DNA of 64,000 nucleotides from Flavobacterium zepuense (GTDB lineage Bacteria > Bacteroidota > Bacteroidia > Flavobacteriales > Flavobacteriaceae): contig NZ_VJVZ01000002.1 in the NCBI RefSeq assembly GCF_007097145.1, forward strand, positions 1 to 64,000. The letters run 5' to 3'. Made by a program: the position numbers and the translations under genes. This document shows, in pieces, positions 22,193 to 33,134 of the stretch (positions are counted from its first letter, which is position 1; each line of letters begins with the position of its first letter). The notes under the pieces were generated by a model, which had not been told where the DNA came from, searched no databases, and was given only the letters and a program-made list of their open reading frames with translations.

Positions 22193-22806
22193 TACTTCTG
22201 AATGATTACGTAAGAGTTTTTGTGTCCAGGTATAGCACCTTTAACTACAAGCAGGTTCTTATCAGCCACTACTTTTAAAACTCTAAGGTTTTGTACTGTT
22301 ACATTTTCTCCTCCTGTTCTTCCTGCCATGCGCATTCCTTTGAATACACGTGAAGGATACGATGATGCTCCAACAGAACCCGGCGCCCTTAAACGGTTGT
22401 GCTGACCGTGAGTAGCCTGACCCACACCACCAAAACCGTGGCGTTTTACAACACCCTGGAAACCTTTACCTTTAGATACACCCTGAACATCTACGAATTC
22501 ACCTTCAGTGAAAACGTCTACAGAGAGAACATCACCTAATTTGTACTCGTTCTCAAATTGGAATTCAACGACTTTTTTCTTAGCAACTGTACCTGCTTTT
22601 TTAAAGTGGCCTGCAGCCGCTTTAGTAGCATGTCTTTCTGCTTTGTCATCGAAACCAAGTTGTAACGCTTCATACCCGTCAACCGCGTTGGTTCTGACTT
22701 GGGTAACAACGCATGGTCCAGCTTCGATTACTGTACACGGAATATTTTTTCCGTTTTCATCGAAAATACTGGTCATGCCGATTTTTTTACCAATTAACCC
22801 AGACAT
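22192..22806 (-). CDS. rplC: 50S ribosomal protein L3
   Basis: 204 aa. [20 protein letters not shown] and the conserved loop [20 protein letters not shown] reach toward the peptidyl-transferase centre. First gene of its transcript: the promoter at 22873-22903 lies upstream, and the preceding rpsJ transcript ends at its own terminator. Confidence 0.98.
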   Translation of the reverse strand: MSGLIGKKIGMTSIFDENGKNIPCTVIEAGPCVVTQVRTNAVDGYEALQLGFDDKAERHATKAAAGHFKKAGTVAKKKVVEFQFENEYKLGDVLSVDVFTEGEFVDVQGVSKGKGFQGVVKRHGFGGVGQATHGQHNRLRAPGSVGASSYPSRVFKGMRMAGRTGGENVTVQNLRVLKVVADKNLLVVKGAIPGHKNSYVIIQK

Positions 22807-22872
22807 AAATTATTGTTATTAATTATTAATTCCCTTCAATTTGAAATAACTAGAATACTCCAAACAGGGGTG

Positions 22873-22903
22873 CAAAAGTAATTATTATATTTAGATTATC
22901 AAA
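22873..22903 (-). promoter_or_regulatory. Promoter of the rplC ribosomal operon
   Basis: On the minus strand TTTG (22903-22900), 19 nt, then TACTTTTG (22880-22873). Both boxes match the Bacteroidota consensus TTTG-N19-TAnnTTTG. The leader to rplC is about 60 nt. Confidence 0.8.
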
Positions 22904-23008
22904 CAGTTACAAAAAAATTATTGTAAGAAATTGATATTTTTTTAATTCTAAACTAAAAACTACCTTTTTACTACTCTAAAAACACACAGCATGAGGTATA
23001 AAAAAAAT

Positions 23009-23030
23009 CTCCAAAGCAAACGCTTTGGAG
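23009..23030 (-). terminator. Intrinsic terminator after rpsJ
   Basis: CTCCAAAGC and GCTTTGGAG form a perfect 9-bp stem with a 4-nt loop. On the minus strand a run of eight T follows, 27 nt after the rpsJ stop. It divides the ribosomal block into two transcripts. Confidence 0.88.
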
Positions 23031-23056
23031 ACTTTCTTACAAGTTAAATAAATAAC

Positions 23057-23362
23057 TCAGACTTTTATTTCAACTTCAACACCACTAGGAAGCTCTAATT
23101 TCATTAGGGCATCAATAGTTTTAGAAGAAGAACTATAAATATCAAGTAGCCTTTTGTATGAGCTAACTTCAAACTGCTCCCTTGATTTTTTGTTTACGTG
23201 CGGAGAACGCAGTACGGTAAAAATCTTTTTGTGGGTAGGTAAAGGAATAGGACCAGTTACCACAGCACCTGTACTTTTTACAGTCTTAACGATCTTCTCG
23301 GCAGATTTGTCTACCAGGCTGTGATCGTATGATTTTAATTTTATTCTGATTTTTTGACTCAT
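23057..23362 (-). CDS. rpsJ: 30S ribosomal protein S10
   Basis: 101 aa. [20 protein letters not shown] and the loop [20 protein letters not shown] are diagnostic. Here it closes the str-type operon behind fusA (11 nt gap) instead of heading the S10 operon, an order known in Bacteroidota. Confidence 0.98.
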   Translation of the reverse strand: MSQKIRIKLKSYDHSLVDKSAEKIVKTVKSTGAVVTGPIPLPTHKKIFTVLRSPHVNKKSREQFEVSSYKRLLDIYSSSSKTIDALMKLELPSGVEVEIKV

Positions 23363-23373
23363 TTTCTTTTAGA

Positions 23374-25497
23374 TTAAGCGTTTCCTTTTGCTTTTTTAAT
23401 AACTGCCTCTGAAATATTAGAAGGCGTTTCTGAGTAGTGAGAAAACTCCATTGTAGAAGTTGCCCTACCCGATGAAAGTGTTCTAAGCGTAGTTACATAA
23501 CCAAACATCTCTGATAATGGAACGAAAGCTTTAATGGTTTTAGCACCAGCTCTGTCACCCATATCATTAACCTGACCACGACGACGGTTAAGGTCACCTA
23601 CTATATCACCCATGTTTTCTTCCGGAGTGATAACTTCCATTTTCATTATCGGCTCAAGGATAACAGCACCGGCAGCACGGCCAGACTCTTTGTAACCCAT
23701 TTTAGCAGCTAACTCAAAAGAAAGAGCATCAGAATCCACAGGGTGGAAAGATCCGTCTAACAAAGTAACTTTTAGGCTATCTACTTCGTATCCTGCAAGA
23801 GGACCTTGTTTCATAGCAGCTTTAAAGCCTTTTTCGATAGATGGAATATATTCTTTAGGAACGTTACCACCTTTAACACTGTTTATAAACTGAAGACCAA
23901 CAACACCTTCGTCTGCAGGCTCAATTATAAACACGATATCGGCAAATTTACCACGACCACCAGATTGTTTTTTGTAAACTTCTCTGTGTTGAGCCGATCT
24001 TGTAAACGCTTCTTTATACTCTACCTGGGGCTCACCCTGGTTAACTTCAACTTTAAATTCCCTCCTCATACGATCTACAAGGATATCTAAGTGAAGCTCA
24101 CCCATACCAGAAATAATAGTTTGGCCAGAAGCCTCATCAGTCTTAACAACGAATGTTGGATCTTCTTCAGCAAGTTTCGCTAAAGCCATACCCATTTTAT
24201 CCACGTCAGCTTTTGTTTTAGGCTCAATAGCTATACCAATTACCGGCGCAGGGAAATCCATACTTTCTAATACTATTGGGTGTTTTTCTTCACACAAAGT
24301 ATCTCCTGTCTTAATATCTTTAAATCCAACTGCTGCTCCAATATCACCTGCCTCAATATACTCGATCGGGTTTTGTTTGTTAGCATGCATTTGGTAAATA
24401 CGAGATATCCTTTCTTTGTTACCAGAACGTGTGTTTAACACATAAGAACCAGCATCAAGACGACCAGAATAAGCACGGAAGAATGCCAAACGACCAACAT
24501 AAGGATCGGTAGCAATCTTGAATGCAAGAGCAGCAAACGGCTCTTTTACATCCGGCTTACGAAGTATTTCTTCATCAGTATCAGGGTTAGTACCCACAAT
24601 ACCTTCTTTATCCATTGGAGATGGAAGGTATTTACAAACTGCATCCAGCATGAACTGAACACCTTTGTTTTTAAATGATGAACCACATATCATTGGTATG
24701 ATAGACATATCAATTGTAGCTTTTCTTAAAGCATTGTTGATTTCATCCTCAGTAATTGAGTTTTCATCTTCAAAGAATTTCTCCATTAAAGACTCATCGT
24801 AATCAGCAACAGCCTCAATAAGCGCAGCACGGTATTCACGTACTTCGTCTACCATATCTTCCGGGATAGGCACGATATCAAAAGTAGCACCCAAAGTAGC
24901 ATCATGCCATATAATAGCCTGATTTTTCACTAAGTCTACAACACCTTTAAAATCTTCTTCTTCACCAATTGGTAAAGTTATTGCCACCGCGTTAGATTTA
25001 AGCATATCTCTAACCTGCTGGCAAACGTTAAGAAAGTTAGAACCCTGACGGTCCATTTTATTAACGAAACCCATACGCGGCACCCTGTAATTGTCGGCAA
25101 GCCTCCAGTTAGTTTCTGATTGAGGCTCAACACCATCAACAGCACTAAAAAGGAAAACAAGACCATCAAGAACCCTAAGAGAACGGTTTACCTCAACAGT
25201 AAAGTCAACGTGTCCCGGGGTATCTATAATATTAAAGTGGTAAGGCAATGTTTCAGGTAGCGCAACTCCTTGGTTAGTAGGAAAGTTCCAACTACATGTA
25301 GTAGCCGCAGAGGTAATTGTAATACCCCTTTCCTGCTCCTGTGCCATCCAGTCCATTGTAGCTGCACCATCGTGCACCTCACCAATTTTATGTGACTTAC
25401 CGGTATAAAAAAGGATACGCTCTGTTGTTGTTGTTTTACCAGCATCAATGTGAGCAGCAATACCTATATTTCTTGTATATTTTAAATCTCTAGCCAT
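23374..25497 (-). CDS. fusA: Elongation factor G
   Basis: 707 aa, full length. The GTPase domain has P-loop [20 protein letters not shown] and NKMD. Domains II-V follow, including [15 protein letters not shown] and the C-terminal [20 protein letters not shown]. Drives ribosome translocation. Between rpsG and rpsJ. Confidence 0.98.
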   Translation of the reverse strand: MARDLKYTRNIGIAAHIDAGKTTTTERILFYTGKSHKIGEVHDGAATMDWMAQEQERGITITSAATTCSWNFPTNQGVALPETLPYHFNIIDTPGHVDFTVEVNRSLRVLDGLVFLFSAVDGVEPQSETNWRLADNYRVPRMGFVNKMDRQGSNFLNVCQQVRDMLKSNAVAITLPIGEEEDFKGVVDLVKNQAIIWHDATLGATFDIVPIPEDMVDEVREYRAALIEAVADYDESLMEKFFEDENSITEDEINNALRKATIDMSIIPMICGSSFKNKGVQFMLDAVCKYLPSPMDKEGIVGTNPDTDEEILRKPDVKEPFAALAFKIATDPYVGRLAFFRAYSGRLDAGSYVLNTRSGNKERISRIYQMHANKQNPIEYIEAGDIGAAVGFKDIKTGDTLCEEKHPIVLESMDFPAPVIGIAIEPKTKADVDKMGMALAKLAEEDPTFVVKTDEASGQTIISGMGELHLDILVDRMRREFKVEVNQGEPQVEYKEAFTRSAQHREVYKKQSGGRGKFADIVFIIEPADEGVVGLQFINSVKGGNVPKEYIPSIEKGFKAAMKQGPLAGYEVDSLKVTLLDGSFHPVDSDALSFELAAKMGYKESGRAAGAVILEPIMKMEVITPEENMGDIVGDLNRRRGQVNDMGDRAGAKTIKAFVPLSEMFGYVTTLRTLSSGRATSTMEFSHYSETPSNISEAVIKKAKGNA

Positions 25498-25523
25498 TTC
25501 TAAATTTTTATTTTCTTTATGAA

Positions 25524-26000
25524 TTAAAATCTAAAGTGAGAGAACGCTTTGTTAGCTTCAGCCATTTTGTGCGTATCCATTCTCTTTTTAACAGCAGCAC
25601 CTTCTTCTTTAGCAGCAGCTAAAACCTCAGAAGCCAGTCTTTGAGCCATAGATTTCTCATTTCTTCTTCTTGCATAAAGAATCATCCATTTCATTGCCAT
25701 GGATATTTTCCTGTCCGGACGTATTTGCATCGGAATTTGGAATGTAGCTCCACCTACCCTACGGCTACGTACTTCTACGTGAGGCATAACGTTAGTAAGA
25801 GCATCTTTCCATATTTCTAATGAAGATTTTTCTGCATCCTGTTTTTTAGCTTCTACGATATCAATAGCATCATAAAATACTTTAAAAGCAGTTGATTTTT
25901 TACCATCCCACATTAAGTTATTTACAAAACGTGTAACTAATTGATCATTGAACCTTGGATCTGGTAAAAGCGGTCTTTTTTTGGCCTGTCTTTTTCTCAT
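25524..26000 (-). CDS. rpsG: 30S ribosomal protein S7
   Basis: 158 aa. Signature [20 protein letters not shown] and the 30S-head binding segment [20 protein letters not shown]. 26 nt before fusA. Confidence 0.98.
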   Translation of the reverse strand: MRKRQAKKRPLLPDPRFNDQLVTRFVNNLMWDGKKSTAFKVFYDAIDIVEAKKQDAEKSSLEIWKDALTNVMPHVEVRSRRVGGATFQIPMQIRPDRKISMAMKWMILYARRRNEKSMAQRLASEVLAAAKEEGAAVKKRMDTHKMAEANKAFSHFRF

Positions 26001-26024
26001 GTCTTTTTCTTAAACGTTTTTAAA

Positions 26025-26435
26025 TTACTTTTTCTTCTTAGTGGGTGCAGCAGCAACCTGTCCTGGTTTAGGACGTTTTGCTCCGTACTTAGACCTGCGC
26101 TGCGCTCTTCCGGCAACACCGGCGGTATCTAAAGCGCCACGTACAATGTGGTACCTTACCCCTGGTAAATCTTTAACCCTTCCGCCTCTAACTAATACTA
26201 TCGAGTGCTCTTGTAGGTTATGTCCTTCTCCGGGAATGTAAGCATTTACCTCGTTACCATTTGTTAAACGAACCCTTGCTACTTTACGCATTGCAGAGTT
26301 TGGTTTTTTTGGTGTTGTAGTGTAAACACGTGTACATACCCCTCTTCTTTGAGGACACGAATCTAAAGCAGCCGATTTACTCTTCTTAGTTATCTGGGCT
26401 CTCCCTGTTCTTACTAATTGTTGAATTGTTGGCAT
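26025..26435 (-). CDS. rpsL: 30S ribosomal protein S12
   Basis: 136 aa. The decoding-centre loop [20 protein letters not shown] and the [17 protein letters not shown] loop are intact, with no change suggesting streptomycin resistance at the conserved Lys in KKPNSA. First gene of its operon, behind a clear promoter. Confidence 0.98.
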   Translation of the reverse strand: MPTIQQLVRTGRAQITKKSKSAALDSCPQRRGVCTRVYTTTPKKPNSAMRKVARVRLTNGNEVNAYIPGEGHNLQEHSIVLVRGGRVKDLPGVRYHIVRGALDTAGVAGRAQRRSKYGAKRPKPGQVAAAPTKKKK

Positions 26436-26487
26436 AATTAATACTAAAAATTTCTTATGTTTAAATAACCCGCTTTTTACGGGGTTG

Positions 26488-26518
26488 CAAATGTAGAAAT
26501 AAAAAATTACAAAACAAA
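26488..26518 (-). promoter_or_regulatory. Promoter of the rpsL-rpsG-fusA-rpsJ operon
   Basis: On the minus strand TTTG (26518-26515), 19 nt, TACATTTG (26495-26488). Full match to the Bacteroidota consensus, with a leader of about 45 nt to rpsL. Confidence 0.8.
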
Positions 26519-26615
26519 TCCTAAAACATTAATTTTCAATCCTATCTATCTCCTTTGCACCACTATATATTTTTTGTGCATTTTTTGCGTTATTTGTAAC
26601 AGTAACCCTCCTGCG

Positions 26616-28283
26616 TTGAAAAGACTTTTTTACATACTCCTATTTATACTCCTTGGTTTTACGGCAAATGCTCAAAACTTTTACTTAAAAGCAGAGGGCC
26701 GCGATGCTGTAGAGACTAAAATTATCGACTCTGTATCGTACTCCAAAATTCACACTGATGCAAAAAGCGTGGCTGATGAGGCTGCTTTGCTTTCTGCCAA
26801 TCTTTATAAAGCCGGGTATTTAGAGAACCGCGAACTGGCGCACCTTAAGGTAAACGATTCTACTTTTGCTTACTCCTATAGTATAGGTGCAAAAATTACT
26901 ACCCTGCATATATATACAAGCAGGCTTTCGCCCGAACAAAAAAAATTACTGGACATAGAGCGGGATACTCTTACCATGCCCCTGCCTGCCGTAGAAAGTT
27001 ACATGAATACCAATATGGCACTACTGGAGCAAAAAGGATACTCTATAAGTTCACTACAACTTAAAGATTACACAAAAAAAGGTATTACCCTTTTTGCTTC
27101 GCTTAACGTGAGTATAGAAAAGCAACGAACGCTTGATGATATTGTACTGGAAGGCTACTCAAAATTCCCTGAAGGCATTCGCCGCAACATTTTAAGGCAG
27201 TACCGCGGTAAGACGTTTAATAAAGAGAACCTGCAACGCGTGTATAACGATTTTAATGCCCTACGCTTTGTTACCCAGCCCCGTTACCCCGAAATTCTCT
27301 TTAAAAAAGACACCACTAAAGTATACGTATATATGGCTAAGGCCCGGCCTAATACTTTTGACGGTTTTATAGGCTTTGGTAATGATGACAATAGCAACAA
27401 AGTACGCTTTAACGGCTATCTTGATCTGCTGCTTAACAATGTGCTTAATACCGGAGAGAAGTTTAACCTGTATTGGAAAGGCGACGGCAACAAGCAAACC
27501 ACCTTTAACGCCTCTATAGAATTACCTTATATGTTTAAGAGTCCTGTAGGCGCAAAGGCCAGCCTGCGCATCTTTAAGCAGGACAGTACTTTTCAAAACA
27601 CGGCTACCGATGTTAACCTGGGCTATTACTTTAGCTACAACTCTAAAGTATATGTGGGAAGGCAGCAAACAGAATCGGTTGATATACAAAACCTCAACAG
27701 CAGCACACTTACAGACTATAATAACTCATTCTGGACATCTACCTACGAATATGCCGAATATAATGTAGATGACTTTTTATTTCCGCAAAAAACTTCGTTA
27801 TTTATTAAAAGTGGCATAGGAAAGCGCGAAGGCAAGACCGGCGACAGTGACCAGTATTTTGCTCAGGTTAATTTTTCGCACAACCTGTATCTTAACAGGA
27901 AGAACATTATCAATATAAAAAACCAAACCTACTACCTTGATAGCAACACCTATATTATTAATGAGCTGTACCGATTTGGCGGAATTAACTCTATACGGGG
28001 TTTTAATGAAAATAGTCTGCAAGCTAACCTTAGCTCAGCGCTAATGGCAGAGTACCGCTATGTACTTGCCCCCAACATGTATATACATTCTATTACAGAT
28101 TATGCCTATATGCAGGATGAAACATCAAACATTAAAGAAAACCTGTTGGGCTTAGGTTTTGGTTTTGGCCTGCTTACTAATAATGGACTCTTTAATATAG
28201 TATACGCCAATGGCAGTACTAAAGACCAAGCCATTAAACTATCCAACTCCATCGTTCACTTAAGCTTCAAAGCGTCATTTTAA
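26616..28283 (+). CDS. Omp85/BamA-like outer-membrane protein
   Basis: About 555 aa from a TTG at 26616, which gives the signal peptide LKRLFYILLFILLGFTANAQ. An ATG at 26574 in the same frame would put a Cys-rich stretch before it and looks wrong. Residues about 170-230 resemble a POTRA domain (LDDIVLEGYSKFPEGIRRNI). The remainder is a predicted beta-barrel containing the Omp85 motif IRGF in FGGINSIRGFNENSL and ending in an aromatic residue (LSFKASF). Probable role in outer-membrane protein insertion or secretion. It is smaller than BamA (fewer POTRA units), so closer to TamA- or FhaC-like members; substrate unknown. Confidence 0.8.
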   Translation: MKRLFYILLFILLGFTANAQNFYLKAEGRDAVETKIIDSVSYSKIHTDAKSVADEAALLSANLYKAGYLENRELAHLKVNDSTFAYSYSIGAKITTLHIYTSRLSPEQKKLLDIERDTLTMPLPAVESYMNTNMALLEQKGYSISSLQLKDYTKKGITLFASLNVSIEKQRTLDDIVLEGYSKFPEGIRRNILRQYRGKTFNKENLQRVYNDFNALRFVTQPRYPEILFKKDTTKVYVYMAKARPNTFDGFIGFGNDDNSNKVRFNGYLDLLLNNVLNTGEKFNLYWKGDGNKQTTFNASIELPYMFKSPVGAKASLRIFKQDSTFQNTATDVNLGYYFSYNSKVYVGRQQTESVDIQNLNSSTLTDYNNSFWTSTYEYAEYNVDDFLFPQKTSLFIKSGIGKREGKTGDSDQYFAQVNFSHNLYLNRKNIINIKNQTYYLDSNTYIINELYRFGGINSIRGFNENSLQANLSSALMAEYRYVLAPNMYIHSITDYAYMQDETSNIKENLLGLGFGFGLLTNNGLFNIVYANGSTKDQAIKLSNSIVHLSFKASF

Positions 28284-28403
28284 CATTTTATTTAGATATA
28301 ATTTAACATTTACAAGGCTTTTATCTAAATATTATCATAAAACAATTGATTTTGTTAAGTTTTTATTTGAAATTTGGTTTACAACTAACATAAAAACTTA
28401 TAA

Positions 28404-31400
28404 ATGAGAACACAACTAAGGGTCTTATTGACGCTCTTTTGCGCGTTAATGATGCAAATTGCGTTTGCACAAGACAGAACGGTTTCTGGTACCGTTACAG
28501 ATGAAAGCGGATTCCCCATCCCCGGGGTTAATGTGGTGGTAAAAGGTACAACCACCAGTACACAAACCGACATGGACGGTAAATTTACAGTTGCAGCTAC
28601 AGAGGCACAGGTTTTAGTCTTTACCTATGTAGGCATGCAAACACAGGAGGCTTCGGCCAGTAAGGCATCTTTCGCAATCATACTTAAAGATGCAGCTACA
28701 GAACTGGAGGGTGTGGTTGTAACAGCATTGGGTATCTCAAGAGATAAAAAATCGCTAGGTTACTCTTCTCAAAAACTGGACGGAAATTCTGTAAACACAG
28801 TTCCTACAAACAACTTCCTTAATAATCTTTCCGGTAAAGTTGCAGGTTTAGAAATACGTAACAACTCTAACTTTGGCGGTTCTACAAACATTGTTCTAAG
28901 GGGGGCAAAAAGTATTACAGGTAATAACCAGGCACTTATTGTGGTAGATGGTGTTGCCATTACCAATACCAACCTTAACACTAAAGAAGCAGCAGCATCA
29001 AGGGTGGGGTTTGACTTTGGTAACTCAACATCGGATATAGACCCTAACAATATCGAATCCATTACCGTACTTAAAGGTGCTGCCGCAACAGCTCTTTACG
29101 GTAGCCAGGCTGCTAATGGAGCGATAATGATTACCACTAAAAAAGGCAAAACCAATACTGGCCTTGGCGTTACTTTTAGCACCACAACCTCTGTAGGAAG
29201 GTACAATAAAGACACATTCCCTAAGTACCAGAAAAAGTATGGCGCCAATGGTTACAGCGGACCAGATGATAGCTTTTACGAAGCCGATGTAAATGGCGAT
29301 GGTATTGACGACCTTGTTGTAGATACAACAGCCGACTCCTCTTTTGGTAATGCTTTTGATCCTAATTTACTGGTTTACCAATGGAATGCTTTTGCACCAG
29401 GCAATCCTAATTTTGGAAGGCCAACACCTTGGACCGCTGCAAAAAATGATCCGGGCACCTTCTTACAAGACTCTTTTGGCGCGCAAAACAACGTAAACTT
29501 TAACGGTGGAGATGATAACTCTACATTTAACTTTGGCATAACCAACAACTATGAAACCGGTATTTTGCCAAACAGCCGTTTAAACAAAAACATTATAAAT
29601 GGCAACTTTAGCAGGAATATTACCGATAAAGTTAAGCTAACTGTATTTACTACCTTTACCGATCAGACTACACAGGGAAGAAACAGTGTAGGGTATGGTG
29701 ATAACATTATGGGCGGTTTTAGGCAGTGGTGGCAAACCAATGTAGACATTCAGGAACTAAAACAGGAATATTTTAGGGATAACCGCAATGTTACCTGGAA
29801 TATGATAGACCCTGTAGGTGGCGATCTTTCTCCGGCTTACTGGAACAACCCGTACTGGGACCGTTATAAAAACTACCAAAGCGATGACCACACCCGTTTG
29901 TTAACCGGTGGTAATATTAGCTATGATGTTACAAGCAACTGGAACGTTTTAGGCCGTGTTACGGTAGATTACAGTAATGACAGGCAGGAACTTCGTAAAG
30001 AAATTGGCAGCCATGCCGAAGAATTCGGTTTACAGGCGCTTGATGAAACTTCGGGGTATAGGTTGTATACGCGTACATTTTTACAAACAACGTACGACCT
30101 AATTACCACTTATGATTTTCAACTTGGTAAAATCGGCGGTAAAGCGTTGTTAGGAACAACATTTATAAAATCTAAACTGGATTCTTTTGATGGTTCCACC
30201 ACAGGAGGACTTGCAACAGCAGGCATCTTTACCCTTGCGAACTCTAACACCTTTGTTGCCCCGGTAGAAAGCCAGATAGACTATGAAAAACAAGGCTTAT
30301 ATGGCCAGCTTTCATTAGATTATAATAAACTGGTTTACCTTGAAGGTTCATACAGGACAGACTCTTCTACCGCATTACCTACCAACAATAATAATTATGA
30401 TTACTACTCTATAGGAGGTAGCTTTATATTATCTGAACTAGTTAAAAAAGACTGGCTTTCCCTTTTAAAACTAAGGGCCAGCTATGCAGTTGTAGGTAAT
30501 GACCCTGCTGCAGGACTTTTAGGTGCAAGGGTAAATAACGGCATCTTAAACGGTAACCTCTTATTTGGCAACAGTACCACCCATGTAGATTTTGACAAAC
30601 TTAAACCGGAGAAACAAAAATCTACCGAGCTTGGTATAGAGGCAAGTATGTTTAACAGCAGGCTGGCATTTGATGTATCGGTTTATAAAAATAATACCGA
30701 AGACCTTATTTACAACGTACCACAAACATCTTCTACCGGCTATAGCTTCTCACAAATTAATGCAGGGGAGATAGAGAATAAAGGTATTGAGGTTTCTATA
30801 AGCGGCACACCAATAAAAACAGCTGATTTTGAATGGGATGTGCGAGTTAACTGGGCTAAGAACAAAAATGAGGTAGTTTCGCTTGATGCCGGCAGGGAAA
30901 ACCTTCAGCTTGCATCGTTTCAGGATGGTGTAACACTAAATGCAACACTTGGCGAATCTTACGGTACTTTGCGTGGTACAGGATACACGTATGATGGCAA
31001 CGGTAATAGAGTGGTAGACGAAAACGGATACTACATCCCGGCATCAGACCAAATTATTGGTAACATACAGGCCGATTGGATAGGTGGTATTTATAACAGG
31101 TTTACTTACAAAGCTGTTTCTTTAAGCGCTCTAATAGATGTTAAACACGGTGGCGATGTATTCTCGTTAGACCAATCGTATGGCCAATACACCGGTTTAT
31201 ACCCTGAAACAGCAGGTAATAATGAACTGGGCAACCCCGTACGTAATGCAGTAGCCGATGGCGGCGGTGTATTAAACCAGGGAGTACACGAAGACGGCAC
31301 ACCAAACACAACAAGGGTAGATGCAAATTATGTGGGTAGTGCCTTTGGTACCGATGGTAACCCGGCAAAAGCTTTTGTTTACGATGCTTCTTACGTAAAA

Positions 31401-31628
31401 CTAAGAGAGGTGGCCGTTACATACAGCTTCCCTGCTAAAATGCTTGAGAAAACATTTATAAAAAATCTTTCTCTAAGCTTTTTGGGCAACAACCTTTGGA
31501 TTATACACAAAAACCTGCCGTATGCAGATCCTGAGGCAGGTGCCTCATCAGGTAACATACAAGGTTTCCAATCGGGTGTTATGCCATCAGTAAAAATGTA
31601 TTCGTTTAACTTAAAAGCCAGCTTCTAA
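28404..31628 (+). CDS. SusC/RagA-family TonB-dependent outer-membrane receptor
   Basis: 1074 aa. Signal peptide (MRTQLRVLLTLFCALMMQIAFAQ), then a carboxypeptidase-D-like domain (VSGTVTDESGFPIPGVNVVV) at residues 25-100 and a TonB plug with the SusC signature (LNNLSGKVAGLEIR, ALIVVDGV, ATALYGSQAANGAIMITTKK). A 22-strand barrel follows, ending in LKASF. It imports a ligand bound by the SusD partner, whose start overlaps this stop by one base. No glycoside hydrolase, peptidase or sensor lies beside the pair, so the substrate cannot be inferred and this is not a typical polysaccharide utilisation locus. Confidence 0.96.
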   Translation: MRTQLRVLLTLFCALMMQIAFAQDRTVSGTVTDESGFPIPGVNVVVKGTTTSTQTDMDGKFTVAATEAQVLVFTYVGMQTQEASASKASFAIILKDAATELEGVVVTALGISRDKKSLGYSSQKLDGNSVNTVPTNNFLNNLSGKVAGLEIRNNSNFGGSTNIVLRGAKSITGNNQALIVVDGVAITNTNLNTKEAAASRVGFDFGNSTSDIDPNNIESITVLKGAAATALYGSQAANGAIMITTKKGKTNTGLGVTFSTTTSVGRYNKDTFPKYQKKYGANGYSGPDDSFYEADVNGDGIDDLVVDTTADSSFGNAFDPNLLVYQWNAFAPGNPNFGRPTPWTAAKNDPGTFLQDSFGAQNNVNFNGGDDNSTFNFGITNNYETGILPNSRLNKNIINGNFSRNITDKVKLTVFTTFTDQTTQGRNSVGYGDNIMGGFRQWWQTNVDIQELKQEYFRDNRNVTWNMIDPVGGDLSPAYWNNPYWDRYKNYQSDDHTRLLTGGNISYDVTSNWNVLGRVTVDYSNDRQELRKEIGSHAEEFGLQALDETSGYRLYTRTFLQTTYDLITTYDFQLGKIGGKALLGTTFIKSKLDSFDGSTTGGLATAGIFTLANSNTFVAPVESQIDYEKQGLYGQLSLDYNKLVYLEGSYRTDSSTALPTNNNNYDYYSIGGSFILSELVKKDWLSLLKLRASYAVVGNDPAAGLLGARVNNGILNGNLLFGNSTTHVDFDKLKPEKQKSTELGIEASMFNSRLAFDVSVYKNNTEDLIYNVPQTSSTGYSFSQINAGEIENKGIEVSISGTPIKTADFEWDVRVNWAKNKNEVVSLDAGRENLQLASFQDGVTLNATLGESYGTLRGTGYTYDGNGNRVVDENGYYIPASDQIIGNIQADWIGGIYNRFTYKAVSLSALIDVKHGGDVFSLDQSYGQYTGLYPETAGNNELGNPVRNAVADGGGVLNQGVHEDGTPNTTRVDANYVGSAFGTDGNPAKAFVYDASYVKLREVAVTYSFPAKMLEKTFIKNLSLSFLGNNLWIIHKNLPYADPEAGASSGNIQGFQSGVMPSVKMYSFNLKASF

Positions 31629-33070
31629 TGAAAAAGATATTATATACCGCATCGGCCTTCTTATTAGTGCTGGCCAGTTGCACTAGTGACGATTCTAATT
31701 TTAACCGCGACCAGGACAGGTCTTATGATGTGCCAGCCGAGACCCTGCTCGCTAATGCACAAAGAGAACTTACAGATCAGCTTGTAACCCCAGAGGTTAA
31801 CCTTAACCCCCTTAGGTTTTACACGCAGTATTGGGCCGCAACGCAATACCCTGCAGAATCACGTTACAATCTTGTAACACGTACTATAGCAGATAACCTT
31901 TGGGATAATCTTTTCAGGGATGTTTTGGGAAATCTGGAGTCGGCTAAAGATGTTATAGAAGTAAACCCTGATCTTGATGATGCTACTAAGCAAAACCAAA
32001 TTGCTATTATAGAGATCATAGAGGTATACACTTACCAAATACTTGTAGATACGTTTGGTGATATACCATACTCACAATCATTAGATGTGCTTAACGTTTT
32101 ACCTGCTTATGATGATGATGCGACCATTTATCCACAACTAATAACGCGCCTTGACGCTGCCCTTACTAACCTTAACGATGGCGAAGGCACCTTTACAACC
32201 GGCGATGTTATTTATAGTGGTAGTGTTGCTAAATGGAGGCTTTTTGGCAACTCGCTAAAAGTTAAACTTGGTATTAACCTGTCCGATGTAAATCCGTCGT
32301 TAGCACAAAGCACTATAGAAAGTGCCGTAGCTGATGGTGTTATTACAGATAACAGTGATAATGCCACCCTGCGATATCCGGGTTCAGCACCTTTTTACAA
32401 CCCTATTTACGCACAGTTGGTTGCAAGCAATAGGAATGACTTTGTAGCATCCGAAAGTATTGTAAATCAACTTAACGATTTAGATGATCCCCGCCGTTCC
32501 GCCTATTTTGAATTAGATGGCACCGGTGTATATAGTGGAGGTATAAATGGTGCCGGTAACGGATACTTTAATTTTTCGCCTATTGCCGAGTCACTTACTG
32601 AAAATAATGTACCAGGTGTATTATTTGAAGCTACAGAAATAAACTTTTATCTTGCCGAAGCTGCTGCAAGGGGATATAGCGTTAACGGAACAATAGAAGA
32701 ATATTACGAAGCCGCAATTACCACATCATTTGAATTTTGGGGCGTTGGTGATGTTGAAACTTATCTTGCCAACCCAGATGTTGCATATGCAACTGCACAA
32801 GGTGACTGGAAACAAAAAATTGGAATGCAGGAATGGATTGCATTTTTTAACCGCCCGTTTGAATCGTGGACAGCATGGCGCAGGCTTGATGTACCAAGCT
32901 TAACGCCGGCCATTAATGCCGTACCTGCATCGGAAGGGCAAATACCGGTAAGGTTTACTTACCCTATAGATGAGCAAACGGTTAATAATACTAACTGGAC
33001 TGCAGCATCTAATGCCATTGGTGGAGATAAGCTTACTACCCGTGTATTTTGGGATTTAGCTAACGATTAA
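31628..33070 (+). CDS. SusD/RagB-family surface lipoprotein (SusD-like_2 type)
   Basis: 480 aa. Lipoprotein signal peptide with lipobox LASC, lipidated Cys18. Helical TPR-like architecture with RFYTQYWAATQYPAESRYNL and QEWIAFFNRPFESWTAWRRL near the C-terminus, resembling the SusD-like_2 (PF12771) group. Works as a substrate-capturing lid on the SusC channel. Translationally coupled to SusC through the TAATG overlap; a strong terminator follows. Confidence 0.95.
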   Translation: MKKILYTASAFLLVLASCTSDDSNFNRDQDRSYDVPAETLLANAQRELTDQLVTPEVNLNPLRFYTQYWAATQYPAESRYNLVTRTIADNLWDNLFRDVLGNLESAKDVIEVNPDLDDATKQNQIAIIEIIEVYTYQILVDTFGDIPYSQSLDVLNVLPAYDDDATIYPQLITRLDAALTNLNDGEGTFTTGDVIYSGSVAKWRLFGNSLKVKLGINLSDVNPSLAQSTIESAVADGVITDNSDNATLRYPGSAPFYNPIYAQLVASNRNDFVASESIVNQLNDLDDPRRSAYFELDGTGVYSGGINGAGNGYFNFSPIAESLTENNVPGVLFEATEINFYLAEAAARGYSVNGTIEEYYEAAITTSFEFWGVGDVETYLANPDVAYATAQGDWKQKIGMQEWIAFFNRPFESWTAWRRLDVPSLTPAINAVPASEGQIPVRFTYPIDEQTVNNTNWTAASNAIGGDKLTTRVFWDLAND

Positions 33071-33090
33071 AATATTTTAAACCTCTATAA

Positions 33091-33119
33091 AAACCACCGG
33101 CAAAACGCTGGTGGTTTTT
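33091..33119 (+). terminator. Intrinsic terminator after susD homolog
   Basis: AAACCACCGGC and GCTGGTGGTTT form an 11-bp stem (one G-T pair) with a short A-rich loop, followed by a T run 20 nt after the stop at 33070. Confidence 0.88.
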
Positions 33120-33122
33120 TTA

Positions 33123-33130
33123 TACCTTTG
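33123..33130 (+). promoter_or_regulatory. -7 box immediately before rlmB homolog
   Basis: TACCTTTG fits TAnnTTTG and ends only 4 nt before the ATG at 33135, directly after the susD terminator. Transcription would start at or next to the ATG, giving a leaderless or nearly leaderless mRNA. No TTG box is present at the usual distance. Confidence 0.5.
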
Positions 33131-33134
33131 CCTC

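Noticed and set aside
26574..26615. ATG start for the Omp85-like gene
   Set aside because: It would add a Cys-rich 14-residue stretch before a clean signal peptide that begins at the in-frame TTG at 26616.
28404..33070. Polysaccharide utilisation locus
   Set aside because: Only the SusC/SusD pair is present; neighbours include no glycoside hydrolase, lyase, sulfatase or dedicated regulator.
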